DNA from: Steromphala cineraria | Taxonomy: Eukaryota > Mollusca > Gastropoda > Trochida > Trochidae | Assembly (NCBI GenBank): GCA_916613615.1 | Contig: OU744724.1 | Location: 27,824,171 to 27,888,170, forward strand | DNA length: 64,000 bases | Reading direction: 5' to 3' | In this document: positions 35,235-47,110 of the stretch, piece by piece | How positions within the stretch are numbered: the stretch's first letter is position 1 | Layout: each line of letters begins with the position of its first letter | Made by a program: the position numbers and the translations under genes | The notes under the pieces: generated by a model | Database searches by the model: none | What the model was told of the DNA's origin: nothing | Seen by the model: the letters and a program-made list of their open reading frames with translations, nothing else

Positions 35235-35568
35235 AGGGCAACATTTTTACTTTTTATTTTCACTGATAATTAAACGTTAATGCCAAATATATTAATTTGA
35301 TAGTGCTAAAATCTCATTACAAAAACTAATCGTCTATGACCAGAGAACAAAATAAACATATTAAACTAAAGTTCATTGGCCATTTTTGTGTTATCACCTC
35401 TAATTCATTTTGTGTAAGAAAAGGAAATGGCATGGCTGAAATTTACATTATATATTTGATTTATTACTGCTTGATTTAAGTTGAATACATTGTCTTTCAA
35501 TTGGAGCAATTAATTTTCATTTTCCTAACATCATTTTACATTTCCTCTAAAAACGTGCTACTGCCCCT
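35235..35568. mobile_element. TTAA-flanked MITE, copy 3, with empty site in B1
   Basis: TTAA at 35231-35234 and 35569-35572 brackets the element. The right terminal repeat AAAAACGTGCTACTGCCCCT is intact, while the left one is eroded (AGGGCAACATTTTTAC). The B1 paralogue reads CAGTAACCTTTAAGATTCTC with a single TTAA at 9797-9800. That establishes the target and the direction of change (insertion in B2). Confidence 0.92.
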
Positions 35569-35600
35569 TTAAGATTCTCATCTTGGGTATACAAACTGTA

Positions 35601-37191
35601 CACAACAAAAAAGGGTTAATCCCCCCTGACTTTTCACAGAGGTGTGTACTTCGTTAAAGTATGCTATGAGACTGAGAAAAAGGACATAAGCAAAACCAAT
35701 TTTTATTAAGAGCACAATCATTTGGTCATTTGCAAGAGAAGTTTTGTAATCGTGTGGGCACTAAAAGTGCATGACGAAAAAGAGGGAAATGGACATGGAA
35801 TTTCATCCAAAACACATGGATGTTTAAGTATTGTCACTACAAGCTCTTAATGTGTGCCACCCGATCAAAGCAGCTTAAATAAAGTGAATCGGTGTTTCAA
35901 GAATCACCAAACATCAGTGACGTGGAGTGCCACCACGTGCGCGAATAACTGCAGCCAATCTTCTTGGCATACCCCTAACCAGGTTCTTTAATTGTTCTAT
36001 CGGTATCCGCTGCCACTCATCGTGAAGAGCGGCCTGCAGTTCTCTCAGGTTTTGTACAGTAGGATCCCTTTTTTGTGTCCGATGATCCAAAATGTCCCAA
36101 ACATTTTCGATTGGGTTCAAATCAGGTGATATTGCTGGCCATGCAATTTTGTGTTACACCATTATTTTTCAGATGTTGCTTTTCAGTGAGTTAACGATGG
36201 GGTCTGGCATTGTCGTCCATGAACAAGAGTGTTGTGGCAAGTCTGTGATCATCGAATTGATCATTAATTACAGGATCCAGAACCTCCTAAATGTAGCGAA
36301 TGCCTGTGAGTGAACCCTGTATAGTAACCAAATCGAGTCTACAGTCGTAGGAGAATCCTTCCCAAACCATCGTGGATCCCCAGCCATATGGTACCCTTGG
36401 CAAAATGTTCCTGGGGGCAAGACTTGTATTGCTGGTCTTTCAACGCGTGCTCGGCCATCAACAGCATTCAGGAAGAAACGACTTCCGTCGGTCCAGTGTA
36501 CTCTCCTCCATGATCTCAGGTTCCACACCATAACCTACGCTCGCGTCTATGGCGATTTGTGAGCATTGGATGCCTGATGACCCTTCTGGCCCTTAATCCA
36601 GCAGCTTTGAGGCGATTTCTCAGAGTTTGATTGCTCAAGCGCCGATGAGGTAACTATACCCGTTTCAGATGGTAGGCGTCTAACATGTCATAAGAGAGCT
36701 CTATCCCCCTGGGGCGTGGTAGCTTTTGGTCTTCCTGATCGTGGAAGGTCCCTCACATCATTTGTCTGTGCATGCTTCCTGACCAGATAGCTTATGACGG
36801 TGTAGTGGAAGTGATCGTGAATTCTCCTGGCAATTTCCTTGTAAGAAAGTCCTGCCCGATAAAGCCCAATGATCTGCCATCTCAATGCATTTGAAATTCT
36901 CCTTCGTGCCTTTGTCAATGAGAAGTGAAACAAGTGGTAATGAAGTCGGAACCAATCCTTAAATACCCAATACTCTTTTGATTTTTTGAAACTTTGGTTT
37001 GTGCAACACATTGGTGGCGGGATTCAGGTGAATTGTGATTCGTGAGACACGTTGTTTTTAAAAGTAAAACCGTAGTTTATCACCAATAGAACACTCCATG
37101 ATTTGCCATAATGAGGGTTAGGTTTTGGTTTCAGCATATACTGAAAATTCAACTTTTATTTGGGGGGGGGTGCTTAACTATTTTTGGTGTG
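35601..37191 (-). mobile_element. Complete-length Tc1-like DNA transposon, B2 only
   Basis: The element has TA at both ends (35599-35600 and 37192-37193). Terminal inverted repeats are CACAACAAAAAAGGGTTAAT at the left and, as reverse complement, CACACCAAAAATAGTTAAGC at the right. The empty site in B1 is CTTGTGTTGACACATTATTAAC at about 9810-9831, so the insertion is specific to B2. Length 1591 bp is normal for Tc1/mariner elements. A run of G beside the right terminal repeat (37162-37170) is odd. The transposase is on the minus strand and broken. Confidence 0.93.
35914..37011 (-). pseudogene. Tc1-like transposase, frameshifted
   Basis: Reading the minus strand from 37011 down, the first piece (to 36688) has a helix-turn-helix region 'LRWQIIGLYRAGLSYKEIAR' and then 'DLPRSGRPKATTP'. 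The next piece (36531-36268) carries the first catalytic Asp in 'RRVHWTDGSRF', where the family usually has TDESRF. Around 36220 the other frame gives 'FMDDNARPHR' with the second Asp. At 36120-36105 'SPDLNPIENVW' carries the catalytic Glu, followed to 35914 by a C-terminus containing 'GMPRRLAAVIRARGG'. The whole domain order of a DD34E-type Tc1 transposase is present and all three acidic residues remain, but at least two or three frame breaks separate the pieces. Inactive as it stands. Confidence 0.92.
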
Positions 37192-39683
37192 TATATTAAC
37201 AAAAATGAATGATATTCATAAAGCGTACTTTGATAAAAAATAAACCAAAAAAAACAATTAGTACTCAGATATGAGTAGGCTGTAAAAAAAACCACATCAG
37301 TGTTATGAAAACATTGATGAGCGACTAGTTTCAAAGTTTCCGATTACAAAAATCTTGAATGCTGATATTGAAATCACTTTTACTTAAAGGAAATATTATA
37401 CTTATCCATTTGCTAAATCTAGATAGAAATTTGAGTTATGTTAGTCAGGAGACATGGCCTGAAGGTTTGAAACGTGAAATAGATAGCATTACATTGTTAG
37501 GTCTCTCTATTTTCTATTTATGTTGTCTATGTTGTTGACAAAGGTTCCTACGTTAAATATCTTTATTAGTATTGATTTTGTCTAGGGACGTGTCGTGTCT
37601 TGTCAAAATAATTATTAGATTTTTTTGTGATATCTGGAATATCAAGAAAGCTTATACTCACTTGATTTATTTTAGCAAATCGATATGATTGCTCATTTAC
37701 ATTTACTTTCAATGTCGACCAACTGTGCATTGTGTAGAAGGCTCTACTGATGACTATTTTAATCACTTAACATTTTACTAACAATATAAATATAGAAAGT
37801 TTCCTGTCTGAGAGAACGGAAAACAGTTTTAGCGACTACTTTATTGTAACTGAGATATTAAAGTCTGAATTACGGAAGATCGTTCGAAATAAACGATAAC
37901 TGACAGTGTGAAATGTGGACATACGAAATGTTACCATAACCTTTAGTTTTTTCATTTTTGCGATGTTCACAGGTTTTTAACAAACCCAGAAACCAGTCGG
38001 AGATGAAAAATTTATTGTTTAAAAGCATGTTGAAACTACTCTTCAAAAGTCACAGACAGTGCATGAAAAGAACTGATATAAGACTCGTTTTTTAGATGAA
38101 TAACTTATAATCTCAGGCAATTACTAATAACACAAATCATAAAATGCCAGTCTCACCATTAACATATATGGAAAAGCTTTGGATTAACAAACTGATAGAT
38201 TGAATTTTAGAGAAAGCTAATTGAGTTTGAAATAATTGGTCGAACGTCTTACAAAGTATGCATGCTTTCGACCCAGATGTAAAATAAGTGATTGGAAAAG
38301 GTAATATGTATATTGATGTAAAGTTTCAGCCAGGCACAATGCTCCATGGCCCTACATATTCCGATTCTTATATCAAAAGATCAGACAGATTTTGCCAAAC
38401 TACCATTTAACTTTCACAGACAATGCAGTGACATGTATCCATAAAGATATAATCGAAAGAACGATTCAGATCTTCTTGTATGAAACATGTTTGCAGATAC
38501 AGTTACAGTGTAAATGTTTCCAAACACTAACCGTGATTCCATAAATGTTATACTATTTACAATAAGTGGGAGATAAATCGTTTGCAAACAGTGTCTTCTA
38601 AGTTAAATGTTAAGTGTATTTTTCTGATTGCTTGATTCTTATATTTTTTATGTTGAAGGACAGCGAGGATAACACCACATGGTGGTTCGACTCAAGAATC
38701 GATTTTCAGTTAGTTCTGACGTTTCTTATTCATTTGAGACGGTTGAATTGTCATATTGGCAAACTTCACATCTGTGCATTCAGCACAAGAACGAACAGTC
38801 AATCCAAGACATTTTACACAAGCAACTATTGAACTAATAATTATACATCCATCGTTCGAATCAAAGTTTATTTTCCGTATTTATATTGAGATATAACTTA
38901 TATGAACAGTTATGCATACAATTGCATTTATCATCATTTTCACGAAGATCACATACAAATTAAATGCAAAGGGATGATTATGGTATCCACTTTTCATGTT
39001 AATCAAGCGAGATTGTCAAAGGTTACAATCAAAGAAACATGACCTGCGCAATATAATGTGTTGATCTCTTAAAATATCATAGTTTGGTAAACTTTTATCT
39101 CAATAACTTTTTATCATTGTTTCAAAGATAGATTAGAATCACCACCACTAATCGCCATCAACGGTCTTGAAGCAATGATTCTTCAAGGTTGAAATGTGTA
39201 TGCTTTTGCGCGAGGCGTTATCTAGTAACAAATATGTAAATCAATTTTCAATCAATCATGAATTATCTAGAAATTGTCATTGTGTTTTATAACGACATTG
39301 AAGGTTTGACAGTTTCATTCAAGATGTCCTCATTCAAAAGTGAATACTATTGAAAGGGTAACCCCTTAATTTAATACTTACCACATTGTATGGGAATAAA
39401 AGAACTGCTACATTTTTTTTATCTATATGCTGTATATTTAGTTCAGCATGCTACAAACATTAATGTAACAATGTAGTAAACTGCATGTTTGTCCTTCAGG
39501 TCTCTTTCAGTTTATCAGCATTTTAATGAAAAATGTCAATATGAATTTTACAATGAAGCAAAGCCGTGTTCTCTACAATTTATAGCTTGGATATCCAGCC
39601 TACTTCTTGGTTGAAATAAATTGTTTGAATGAATTTAATGAAATTTGTTCGCAGTTACAAGTTTTACAATTTAAGCAAAATAG

Positions 39684-39928
39684 CAGTCTAAGGAAACCTA
39701 GTCTCAATAATACTCGCTAGACTCAGATATTGACTCTAGTTAGATGCAGTAACGGGTCGCTTTAGCCGATCATATGAATTGACCAATCAGGGATCGTCTT
39801 TCCAATCTGTAATAGTCTGCATTCGCACATATAAGAGGGAGGGCCAAAAGGTCGACCACTAACTGTATCTTTCTAGACTCATTATCGGAGTGTAGCGTGG
39901 ATTATTTAGGCTAGGTTTACTTAGATTG
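39684..39928. mobile_element. MITE of the CAGTCTAAGT family, complete, B2
   Basis: Ends CAGTCTAAGGAAACCTAG and (complement) CAATCTAAGTAAACCTAGCC are terminal inverted repeats. The flanking 9-bp duplication GCAAAATAG is at 39675-39683 and 39929-39937. Internal 'GAATTGACCAATCAGGGATC' matches the copies at 4860 and 14770. Shared with B1, so it is older than that duplication. Confidence 0.92.
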
Positions 39929-40785
39929 GCAAAATAGAAGTATTATATATTAAGTAACATGTATATTTTCCTGTATCTCGTTCAATCATAATAACGTTTT
40001 GAGTTTAGGATATGTAAAGTCATATTGATAAAATCATTCTGATATACAGACACCTGATTTTAAACAAATATACGCATTAAACATAGTAAACTTGTGAACG
40101 GTTGAAGTATTTGAAGTCCTTGGCAATATCCAATCCCACCTTATTCTACATTTTATAGCTTTAACATCGAGGAAATAGTACACCTTTATATTATGTATAA
40201 TCATTATTTATCAAGTTAATCCTTATTGCTCAAGTAAACATATACACAGATCAACAAACATGTATTTGGTAGATTAATGAAATTGAAACTTTGCAGCCGG
40301 AAATGTTTTATCTCAACTATAATGGAAATCTAACCCTTACCGTGTCCCTTACAATACGACTTTCCTCTAAATAACGTTGATTTTGATTTTAAAAGCACAT
40401 GGATAATGCAGCTAACATTAGTATCAGTTTACAATGGTTTGATACTGACTTACAATAACCTTTACTTGCAAATTATGTTGTATTATGTAATTCAAAAAGT
40501 TATTTTGTAGGGGCAAAGAAAATCTGTTGAAAAGTTTTGAAGTTGTTTGATTGTTTTATTTATTTTAAACACTTAGTTGGGCAAAAGCAATTGTTAAAAC
40601 TAAACATGTTATTGCTATACTCTGATTTCAACCAGTAATACTTTTAACAATTGCTTATCATATCTGTACCAAAATAAATTGAATTAACAGGTTGAATTTG
40701 AATGAGATATGCCAATGCTTAATGCATAATATCCTTACTTTCAATTCAAGTTTCACTTTGAATAAGTAAATGACATCAGCAGTTC

Positions 40786-40996
40786 CAGTAAGTGAACCTA
40801 GCCTCAATAATACTCGCTACACTTTGATATTGAGTCTAGCAAGATGCAGTAACAGGTCACTAGTCCGAATTCGCACATGTAACTTTGAAGGGTCATAGGT
40901 CGCCGAAACGTTGGCTGTCGCGACCCGTAACTACATCTTGCTAGATTCAATATCAGAGTGTAGCGAGTATCATTGTGGCCAGATTTACTTAGACTG
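40786..40996. mobile_element. MITE of the CAGTCTAAGT family, shorter copy
   Basis: Left end CAGTAAGTGAACCTAGCCTC, right end complement CAGTCTAAGTAAATCTGGCC. The inner arms 'TACTCGCTACACT' and 'ATTGAGTCTAGCAAGATG' pair with the right side. About 50 bases shorter than the copy at 4860, with a gap after 'GGTCACTAGTCCG'. A clear 9-bp flanking duplication is not visible. Confidence 0.85.
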
Positions 40997-43252
40997 AGTT
41001 ATATGCATGTATGATGTAGCACTAAATAGAAATTTCATCAACATCTTGTTCAAAGCATCTTTAAACGTCCATCATTCTTTTATTGGAATTCTAGAAGTTG
41101 AATTGATAATTCATACGGAAAACTATGTTTGTTGATAAACAACTTCTTCATCCAAAGAAAGCAACGTTTAACATAGATCCATCTACATGTATGTCAAAAA
41201 GTCAGTTTCACCGATTAAAAAATGTGTTTATCCAAAAAGGGATGAGACATTCAGTGTTGAGCTATACATGTATGTTTCGTGTGTCTGGTAAGACAACAAT
41301 GAGTTTCTACTTCATGCTAGATTTGATTTTGAAGTGAACTTGAATTTCAAAAGCCCTGCCCACACTTTGCAGTGGGATGAATCGATTAATTCCATGCTCA
41401 ACAATGCCATTGATGGACTTGAACAGTGGGGTTTTCTGAGTATTATTTTTCTATATTCAAACATTATGGTCTGGTTACGTGATTAAGATATTTGTTAAAT
41501 ATGACAACAAAATTAATCTACTGTATTTGTTTTCGTCATTACCGTATTTCGGTAAGTAAGTGTCGATTTTGTCATATAGTTATTTACATTTATTATATTT
41601 TAATCAGAAATATTCATTATTCTAAACACTAGATCATTTTACAGCACATATCAATATTACAAATACCGATCAGAATTATTCTAAAGAGTTGAATGTATTA
41701 ATACAACAAAGAAGCTGACAGCTGTATGACACATGTGTAGAAATCTGATAAAACGGCAGCATTGCAGGAAGGTTTAAGATCGTATCTATTCTTAGCTATT
41801 ACAAATTGCACACATTCAAATTCAGCCAGTCTTATATCTGCACTACGTACATCATCTTTCATGCTTAAAAATCTAAGCAAAAATTTATTTTTTTTTAAAT
41901 TTAAAAAGTATATTAACCTTTCTATAGGTTAATACATTGCTACATCATGTCACCTTTCTCTTTTCATTTTTATGATATCACAAATTTGCATATTTTCAAC
42001 TTTATAATTGTTCACATCCATATTAAATATAACTTCATAATTCCATGCAAAGCCCTTTTCAGCTCGAACAATAACATTGATTCCGCAATGAAGCAAGATA
42101 TCACACTTGAATACAGAATTGACAACAGTTATCCTTTTGAAAATTGGCACAACATTCTTTTACTTCGTCAAGTTATGATATTGAATTGAATTTTGTAATC
42201 ACAAACGTGCATTTATCCAAAGGATTTGTTGGAATCGACGGAAAAAGTGCCATGATATCACCATTCTCATGTTGAACAGTTGAACTCATGGAGAGTTTCA
42301 GAAAGCCCCAGTTTTTAAAAACATTTACTTAATTAAAAAGAGCTAATGGTCATGATCTATCTTTTGGGCTCTGACGTGAAGCAGAAGCTAAGTATAAGTT
42401 TGATGAATAAGAGCTATGGTTACCCTAGTAAAGATTGGATGGGGACCATGAACAACTACAGTTCCTTAACCTTTACGACTATGCTCGCAGGTTTCACCCC
42501 ATTGCATAGCCACATAAGTGTTGCGGGCTTTCTCCCTGCCATAATAGTAGCAGCCGTGATATAAAGAAAACTGCGACGATAACAGAAAATCACCTCACAC
42601 CTCACCTCACATCATATTTATGATACACACGTTGATAACTGCTTAGATAGAAATAAGTCTGAGATGTAAAAATATCATGTGTTGAAAATAATGACAATTT
42701 GCGTATCGGTTAGAGAATGTGTAAATTCAAATTTGGCCCACATTTTACAGAGGGGATGAAACTATTAGTCTCTCTTAGGAAGGAACTTATTGACTGAACC
42801 CGTTTATAATGAGCACATAAAAGCCTTTTGGATACAACGATAGAAATGGCAAATCAGAAATAGGCATAAGACAAGAAAATTTCAGACAAAGCTTATTAAG
42901 TTCAAAATAATTGGTCAACTGTCCCTACAAACTATCCTGTTACTCGACCTAGACGTAAAAATAGTGTTTTTAAAAGGTTATATGTATATTAATGTCACGT
43001 TTCAGACAGACAAAATCATTCATGACCTTACATATTCTAATACCTATATCTAACAATCAGGGAAAGCCAGCTCATATACCATTTAACTTGTGAAGACATT
43101 GCAGTGTCATTTATCTATTACAGATATAGTCAAAGGAATACAAATTGTATGGTAAATGTCTATAGATTCAGTCCTTAATGTTTCCAGAAATTAAGCATGT
43201 TTCTTTAAAAGTTTTATTGTACTCTACAGGAACAAAATACAAATTTCACCAA

Positions 43253-44508
43253 TTTTTAGCTCATCTGGCCTGTAAGGCCCGATGGGCTTATGGCATGACA
43301 TGGTGTCCGGCGTCCGTCCGTCCGTCCGTCCATCCGTCCGTAAACTTTGTGGAATTTCGACTTCTTCTCCAGAACCATAAGGCCTAGAAAGCTGAAACTT
43401 TGTGTACAGACTCCTTGACTAGTGAGGATTTTAAATTGTAGCTTTGGTAGCCCTGTGACCCCTTATAAGGGCCACAGGGGCCACGCCCTAAAAACCTATT
43501 TTCATCTTCTTCTCCAGAACCATAAGGCCTAGAAAGCTGGAACTTTGTGTACAGACTCCTTGACTAGTGAGGATTATAAATTGTAGCTTTGGTGGCCCTG
43601 TGACCCCTAATAAGGGCCACAGGGGCCACGCCCTAAAAACCTATTTTCATCTTCTTCTCCAGAACCATAAGGCCTAGAAAGCTGAAACTTTGTGTACAGA
43701 CTCCTTGACTAGTGAGGATTATAAATTGTAGCTTTGATGGCCCTGTGACCCCTTATAAGGGCCACAGGGGCCACGCCCTAAAAACCTATTTTCATCTTCT
43801 TCTCCAGAACCATAAGGCCTAGAAAGCTGGAACTTTGTGTACAGACTCCTTGACTAGTGAGGATTATAAATTGTAGCTTTGATGGCCCTGTGACCCCTAA
43901 TAAGGGCCACAGGGGCCACGCCCTAAAAACCTATTTTCATCTTCTTCTCCAGAACCATAAGGCCTAGAAAGCTGAAACTTTGTGTACAGACTCCTTGACT
44001 AGTGAGGATTATAAATTGTAGCTTTGATGGCCCTGTGACCCCTTATAAGGGCCACAGGGGCCACGCCCTAAAAACCTATTTTCATCTTCTTCTCCAGAAC
44101 CATAAGGCCTAGAAAGCTGAAACTTTGTGTACAGACTCCTTGACTAGTGAGGATTATAAATTGTAGCTTTGATGGCCCCGTGACACCTTATAAGGGCCAC
44201 AGGGGCCACGCCCTAAAAACCTATTTTCATCTTCTTCTCCAGAACCATAAGGCCTAGAAAGCTGGAACTTTGTGTACAGACTCCTTGACTAGTGAGGATT
44301 ATAAATTGTAGCTTTGGTGACCCTGTTGCTCCAATGAAGTATAAGGCCAGCCTTGAAAACTGAAACTTGTCGCCTATTATACTTAATTTTATGATTGGTG
44401 ACCCTTTGGCCTCTACAAAGGGGGAATCACATTTGCCACACTCAACAGCATATATTGTAATTGACGATGAAGCCTGATGAGCTACAGAGCCAATGGCTCT
44501 ATTTTTGT
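43253..44508 (+). mobile_element. Pearl/Helentron-like element with ~7 tandem 145-bp cores
   Basis: TTTTTAGCTCATCTGGCC start, (GTCC)n tract at 43312-43342, then CTTCTTCTCCAGAACC cores with CATCTTC at 43503, 43648, 43793, 43938, 44083 and 44228, exactly 145 apart, plus a first partial core at 43361. The tail ends GATGAGCTACAGAGCC AAT GGCTCTATTTTTG. Cores are almost identical, indicating recent expansion. Two core subtypes alternate ('GCTGAAACTT'/'GCTGGAACTT' and 'CCCTAATAAGG'/'CCTTATAAGG'), suggesting duplication of dimeric blocks. No coding sequence. Confidence 0.92.
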
Positions 44509-45420
44509 TTCTTCAAAAGTTATTATAACATAATCTGGAATCTGACAATGCCATGTTTTTGGTGAACACATGTTCTAAAGGCCTTTGATAATTGGTTTTT
44601 GTTTCCATTGTTTATTGCCTGAAAAGCGAAGGCTAATAGATGGCATTCAGGAACCAACAGCCTGCAAAAATACTGTTCATGGTATGTGTAGGAGTTACGT
44701 GGAGACATATAACAAGATGTACATGCAGCAGGGGGCATACGCGTGTTCGATTCGATACACATTGGCGACTGTGCTTGTCTTGCATTTTGCATTGGAAAGA
44801 AAATGACGATTGGTATTTTGGGCCTGGTCCCATTTGCCCTTCTTGGATTTCAGATTTCAGAGTACAAAAGCATTTTGTCATAAACCAGACTGTACATTAG
44901 TAAACTCTGAATAAGTTATCCAATGGCAAAATTTCAATCGCAGCTTCTCTGATACATACTGAAAAGCATGCTAGTAACTTTTGTAAATTTTCTTTAAAAC
45001 TTATATCTGAGCACATGGTTAAAATATATATTAAAATTAACAATCACGATCCTACTGACATATTTAGAACCGATGCCATTGCAATATCGAGGACATCACG
45101 ATGCCATTGCAATATCGAGGTTTGATGTCAGAAACATAGCTGGGATTAAACATTCATATGATTCATACTGAAATGGACGCATTCATATTTAGGTGATGTC
45201 ATTGCTTTGAAAGAAATATCTGTAGCATTAAAAGGTTTGATAGTCATGTTCTTAAAATGTGAAGAAAATATTCATATATGCAGAGCAAATTAACAATTCT
45301 TGAAAGTTTCGAAATCAGTTTCCTCGTGTAATGTTGTATATGGGTATGCAAAATCTTCAGACAAAAATTTCCTTTGAACTGAGTTAATCTAATCAAATTA
45401 ATTTATTAAACCTACTGTTT
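44509..45420. other. Insert-side sequence within A3, no gene seen
   Basis: Sequence between the pearl-like element and the resumption of A3. It holds a 28-bp direct repeat (GATGCCATTGCAATATCGAGG at 45072 and 45100). Overlapping frames of 73-89 codons on both strands at 44523-44900 match no family I know and shadow one another. Confidence 0.5.
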
Positions 45421-46725
45421 AAACGATTAGGCATGAAATAATATGTAGCATAAAATACCTCTTCTTCCTGCTTTTTTATTCAATGTGAAAATTGTCTTTT
45501 TCTGGTTATATATTGATCCTCCACAATCAAGTTTGTAATGTCATTCGATGTATATGCATGCATATCAATGCATTGAAACTTTGTCAATATCTAACTGTTA
45601 TGCAAATTCAAGTCTAAGACGACTGAATACGTGAGCATAACAAGTGCTTGAATCTAAAGATTAAAGCAAATTTGATTATGTCCGATCAAGACGTTCTTTG
45701 GTATCTGAAACTTCTATTTAAACGAAGGGCAATACGCAATGGATATTAGACTACATTATTCGGATTCCATTAGGTAATTTGATTTATTTTGGTACATGTA
45801 CAGTGTTCAATTATGAAAATTATGACGATGGCCTTTCATCAAGGGTAACTAGAAAAAACGTTTGGGAAATCGAAGATACTGATTACGAGATCAATTATTT
45901 TCGCCATGCTGCTATTTGCAGGTACATGTATATTCACCACGGTATCTTGGAAAAGAATAGAAGTACCAGTGTAATAGAACTATTATGACATGCCTTTGAT
46001 CCAAAATTTCATTAAAAAGTTGTTCAATGAATCATAAAGCTTCCAGGCCATTGTTTAGCTATGTGTTTCTTGTATTCTAAAGGTGTTTCTAGTTCATGCT
46101 AGATTTGATTGTGGAAGGGAACTGGAAATATCGATATCCCACACTTTACAGTTGCGAGAGAAGAATCAATACACATCACGGTTCGAGTGGCATAACAATG
46201 TTATATAATAAGGAAGGCACATGAACATGTGGTTATAAAAATGTGGACATTTGAACAGCGGAGTTTTCTGAGAATACACTCAGAGTATGCAAACACTGTG
46301 TCTGGTTAAACTATTCAGATGTTTTTATTAAATATTGACATGAAAAGTTGAAAAATGCCTTAAGAAAAAAAACATTCCGATGACGAAGATAAAAATATTT
46401 TTGTAATTACTGACGACACTGTACTTTGAAATGTTATGACTTGAATTTGAAATATATGTTGTGATTTTAATGATCTAATTACTTTAATTAGTGATTATAA
46501 GGTTAAAACTCTAAAATCATAAAAACTAACATCGAAACCAAAAATAACAAATCAGATTTTTCAATCAGAATGTTCAAGGTGAAATCAAGTTGCTGATATC
46601 TGTTTGGCACATGTGAAGTAATTTGACAAATTGGCAGAGGAACAGGAAAGCTCCAGAGATTGTCTGCATTGCTCTATTACATGTTTTACACACATGATTT
46701 CAGCCAGTCATATTTCTGCACTACA

Positions 46726-46907
46726 TCAAGTATCACAGTGAAATATTTTGATCATATAAGAAAACATAAAATAATATGTAGTAATCAAAATAACTCTTCT
46801 TCCTGCTTATTTATTCAGTGTGAAAATTGTATTTTTCTGCTTATATATTGAACGTCCAACATCAATTCTGAAATCCTAGTCAAGTATCTCAGTGAAATAT
46901 TTTGATC
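46726..46907. repeat. Ectopic internal duplication flanked by a 28-bp direct repeat
   Basis: TCAAGTATCACAGTGAAATA TTTTGATC at 46726-46753 recurs with one mismatch at 46880-46907. Between them, 46754-46879 resembles 45430-45545 of the same copy ('AATAATATGTAG', 'CTCTTCTTCCTGCTT', 'CAGTGTGAAAATTGT', 'TATATATTGA'). A segment from about 1.3 kb upstream has been copied into this site. A1 and A2 lack it ('CAAGTATCTCATGTCT'). Confidence 0.82.
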
Positions 46908-47110
46908 GCTTCTCAGTCGAACTTTTTCCAAATTTTATGATTTTAAAGAACATTTCCGTATAAGCAACAGCTCGAAACCCCTTTTAGCAGTCCTTTTAAA
47001 AGTGATAATACAAAACATCACAATGCTTTATTTCTTCAAGCACTGACATCAACATGACAAGACTCTAAGCTTTTGAAATCCTAAGCAAGACGGTAAACCG
47101 TTTTGTGCCT

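Larger units (their letters stand above)
31700..42420 (+). repeat. Segmental duplication copy B2
   Basis: This is collinear with B1 (blocks listed there) and runs directly into A3. B2-specific sequence includes a pearl-like element (32091-32952), a ~230-base block (33212-33442), a TTAA MITE (35235-35568), a Tc1-like element (35601-37191), and about 2.2 kb between 39930 and 42150 that is deleted in B1. No recognisable host gene. Confidence 0.9.
42420..47110 (+). repeat. Segmental duplication copy A3 (interrupted)
   Basis: 42440-43240 corresponds to A1 about 110-900 ('CAGTTCCTTA', 'TTTCACC.CATTGCATAGCCACAT', 'AATGTCACGTTTCAGA'). After an insertion (43253 to about 45420), 45430-47110 corresponds to A1 about 900-2500 ('GTTGCGAGAG.GAATCAATAC', 'TTTGACAAATTGGCAGAGG', 'GCAACAG'). 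It is clearly more diverged from A1/A2 than these are from each other. It does not contain the equivalent of A1 2600-5850. Confidence 0.88.

Noticed and set aside
44523..44900. Four overlapping 73-89-codon frames on both strands
   Set aside because: They shadow one another in a slightly less AT-rich stretch, with no homology recognised and no support for any one of them.
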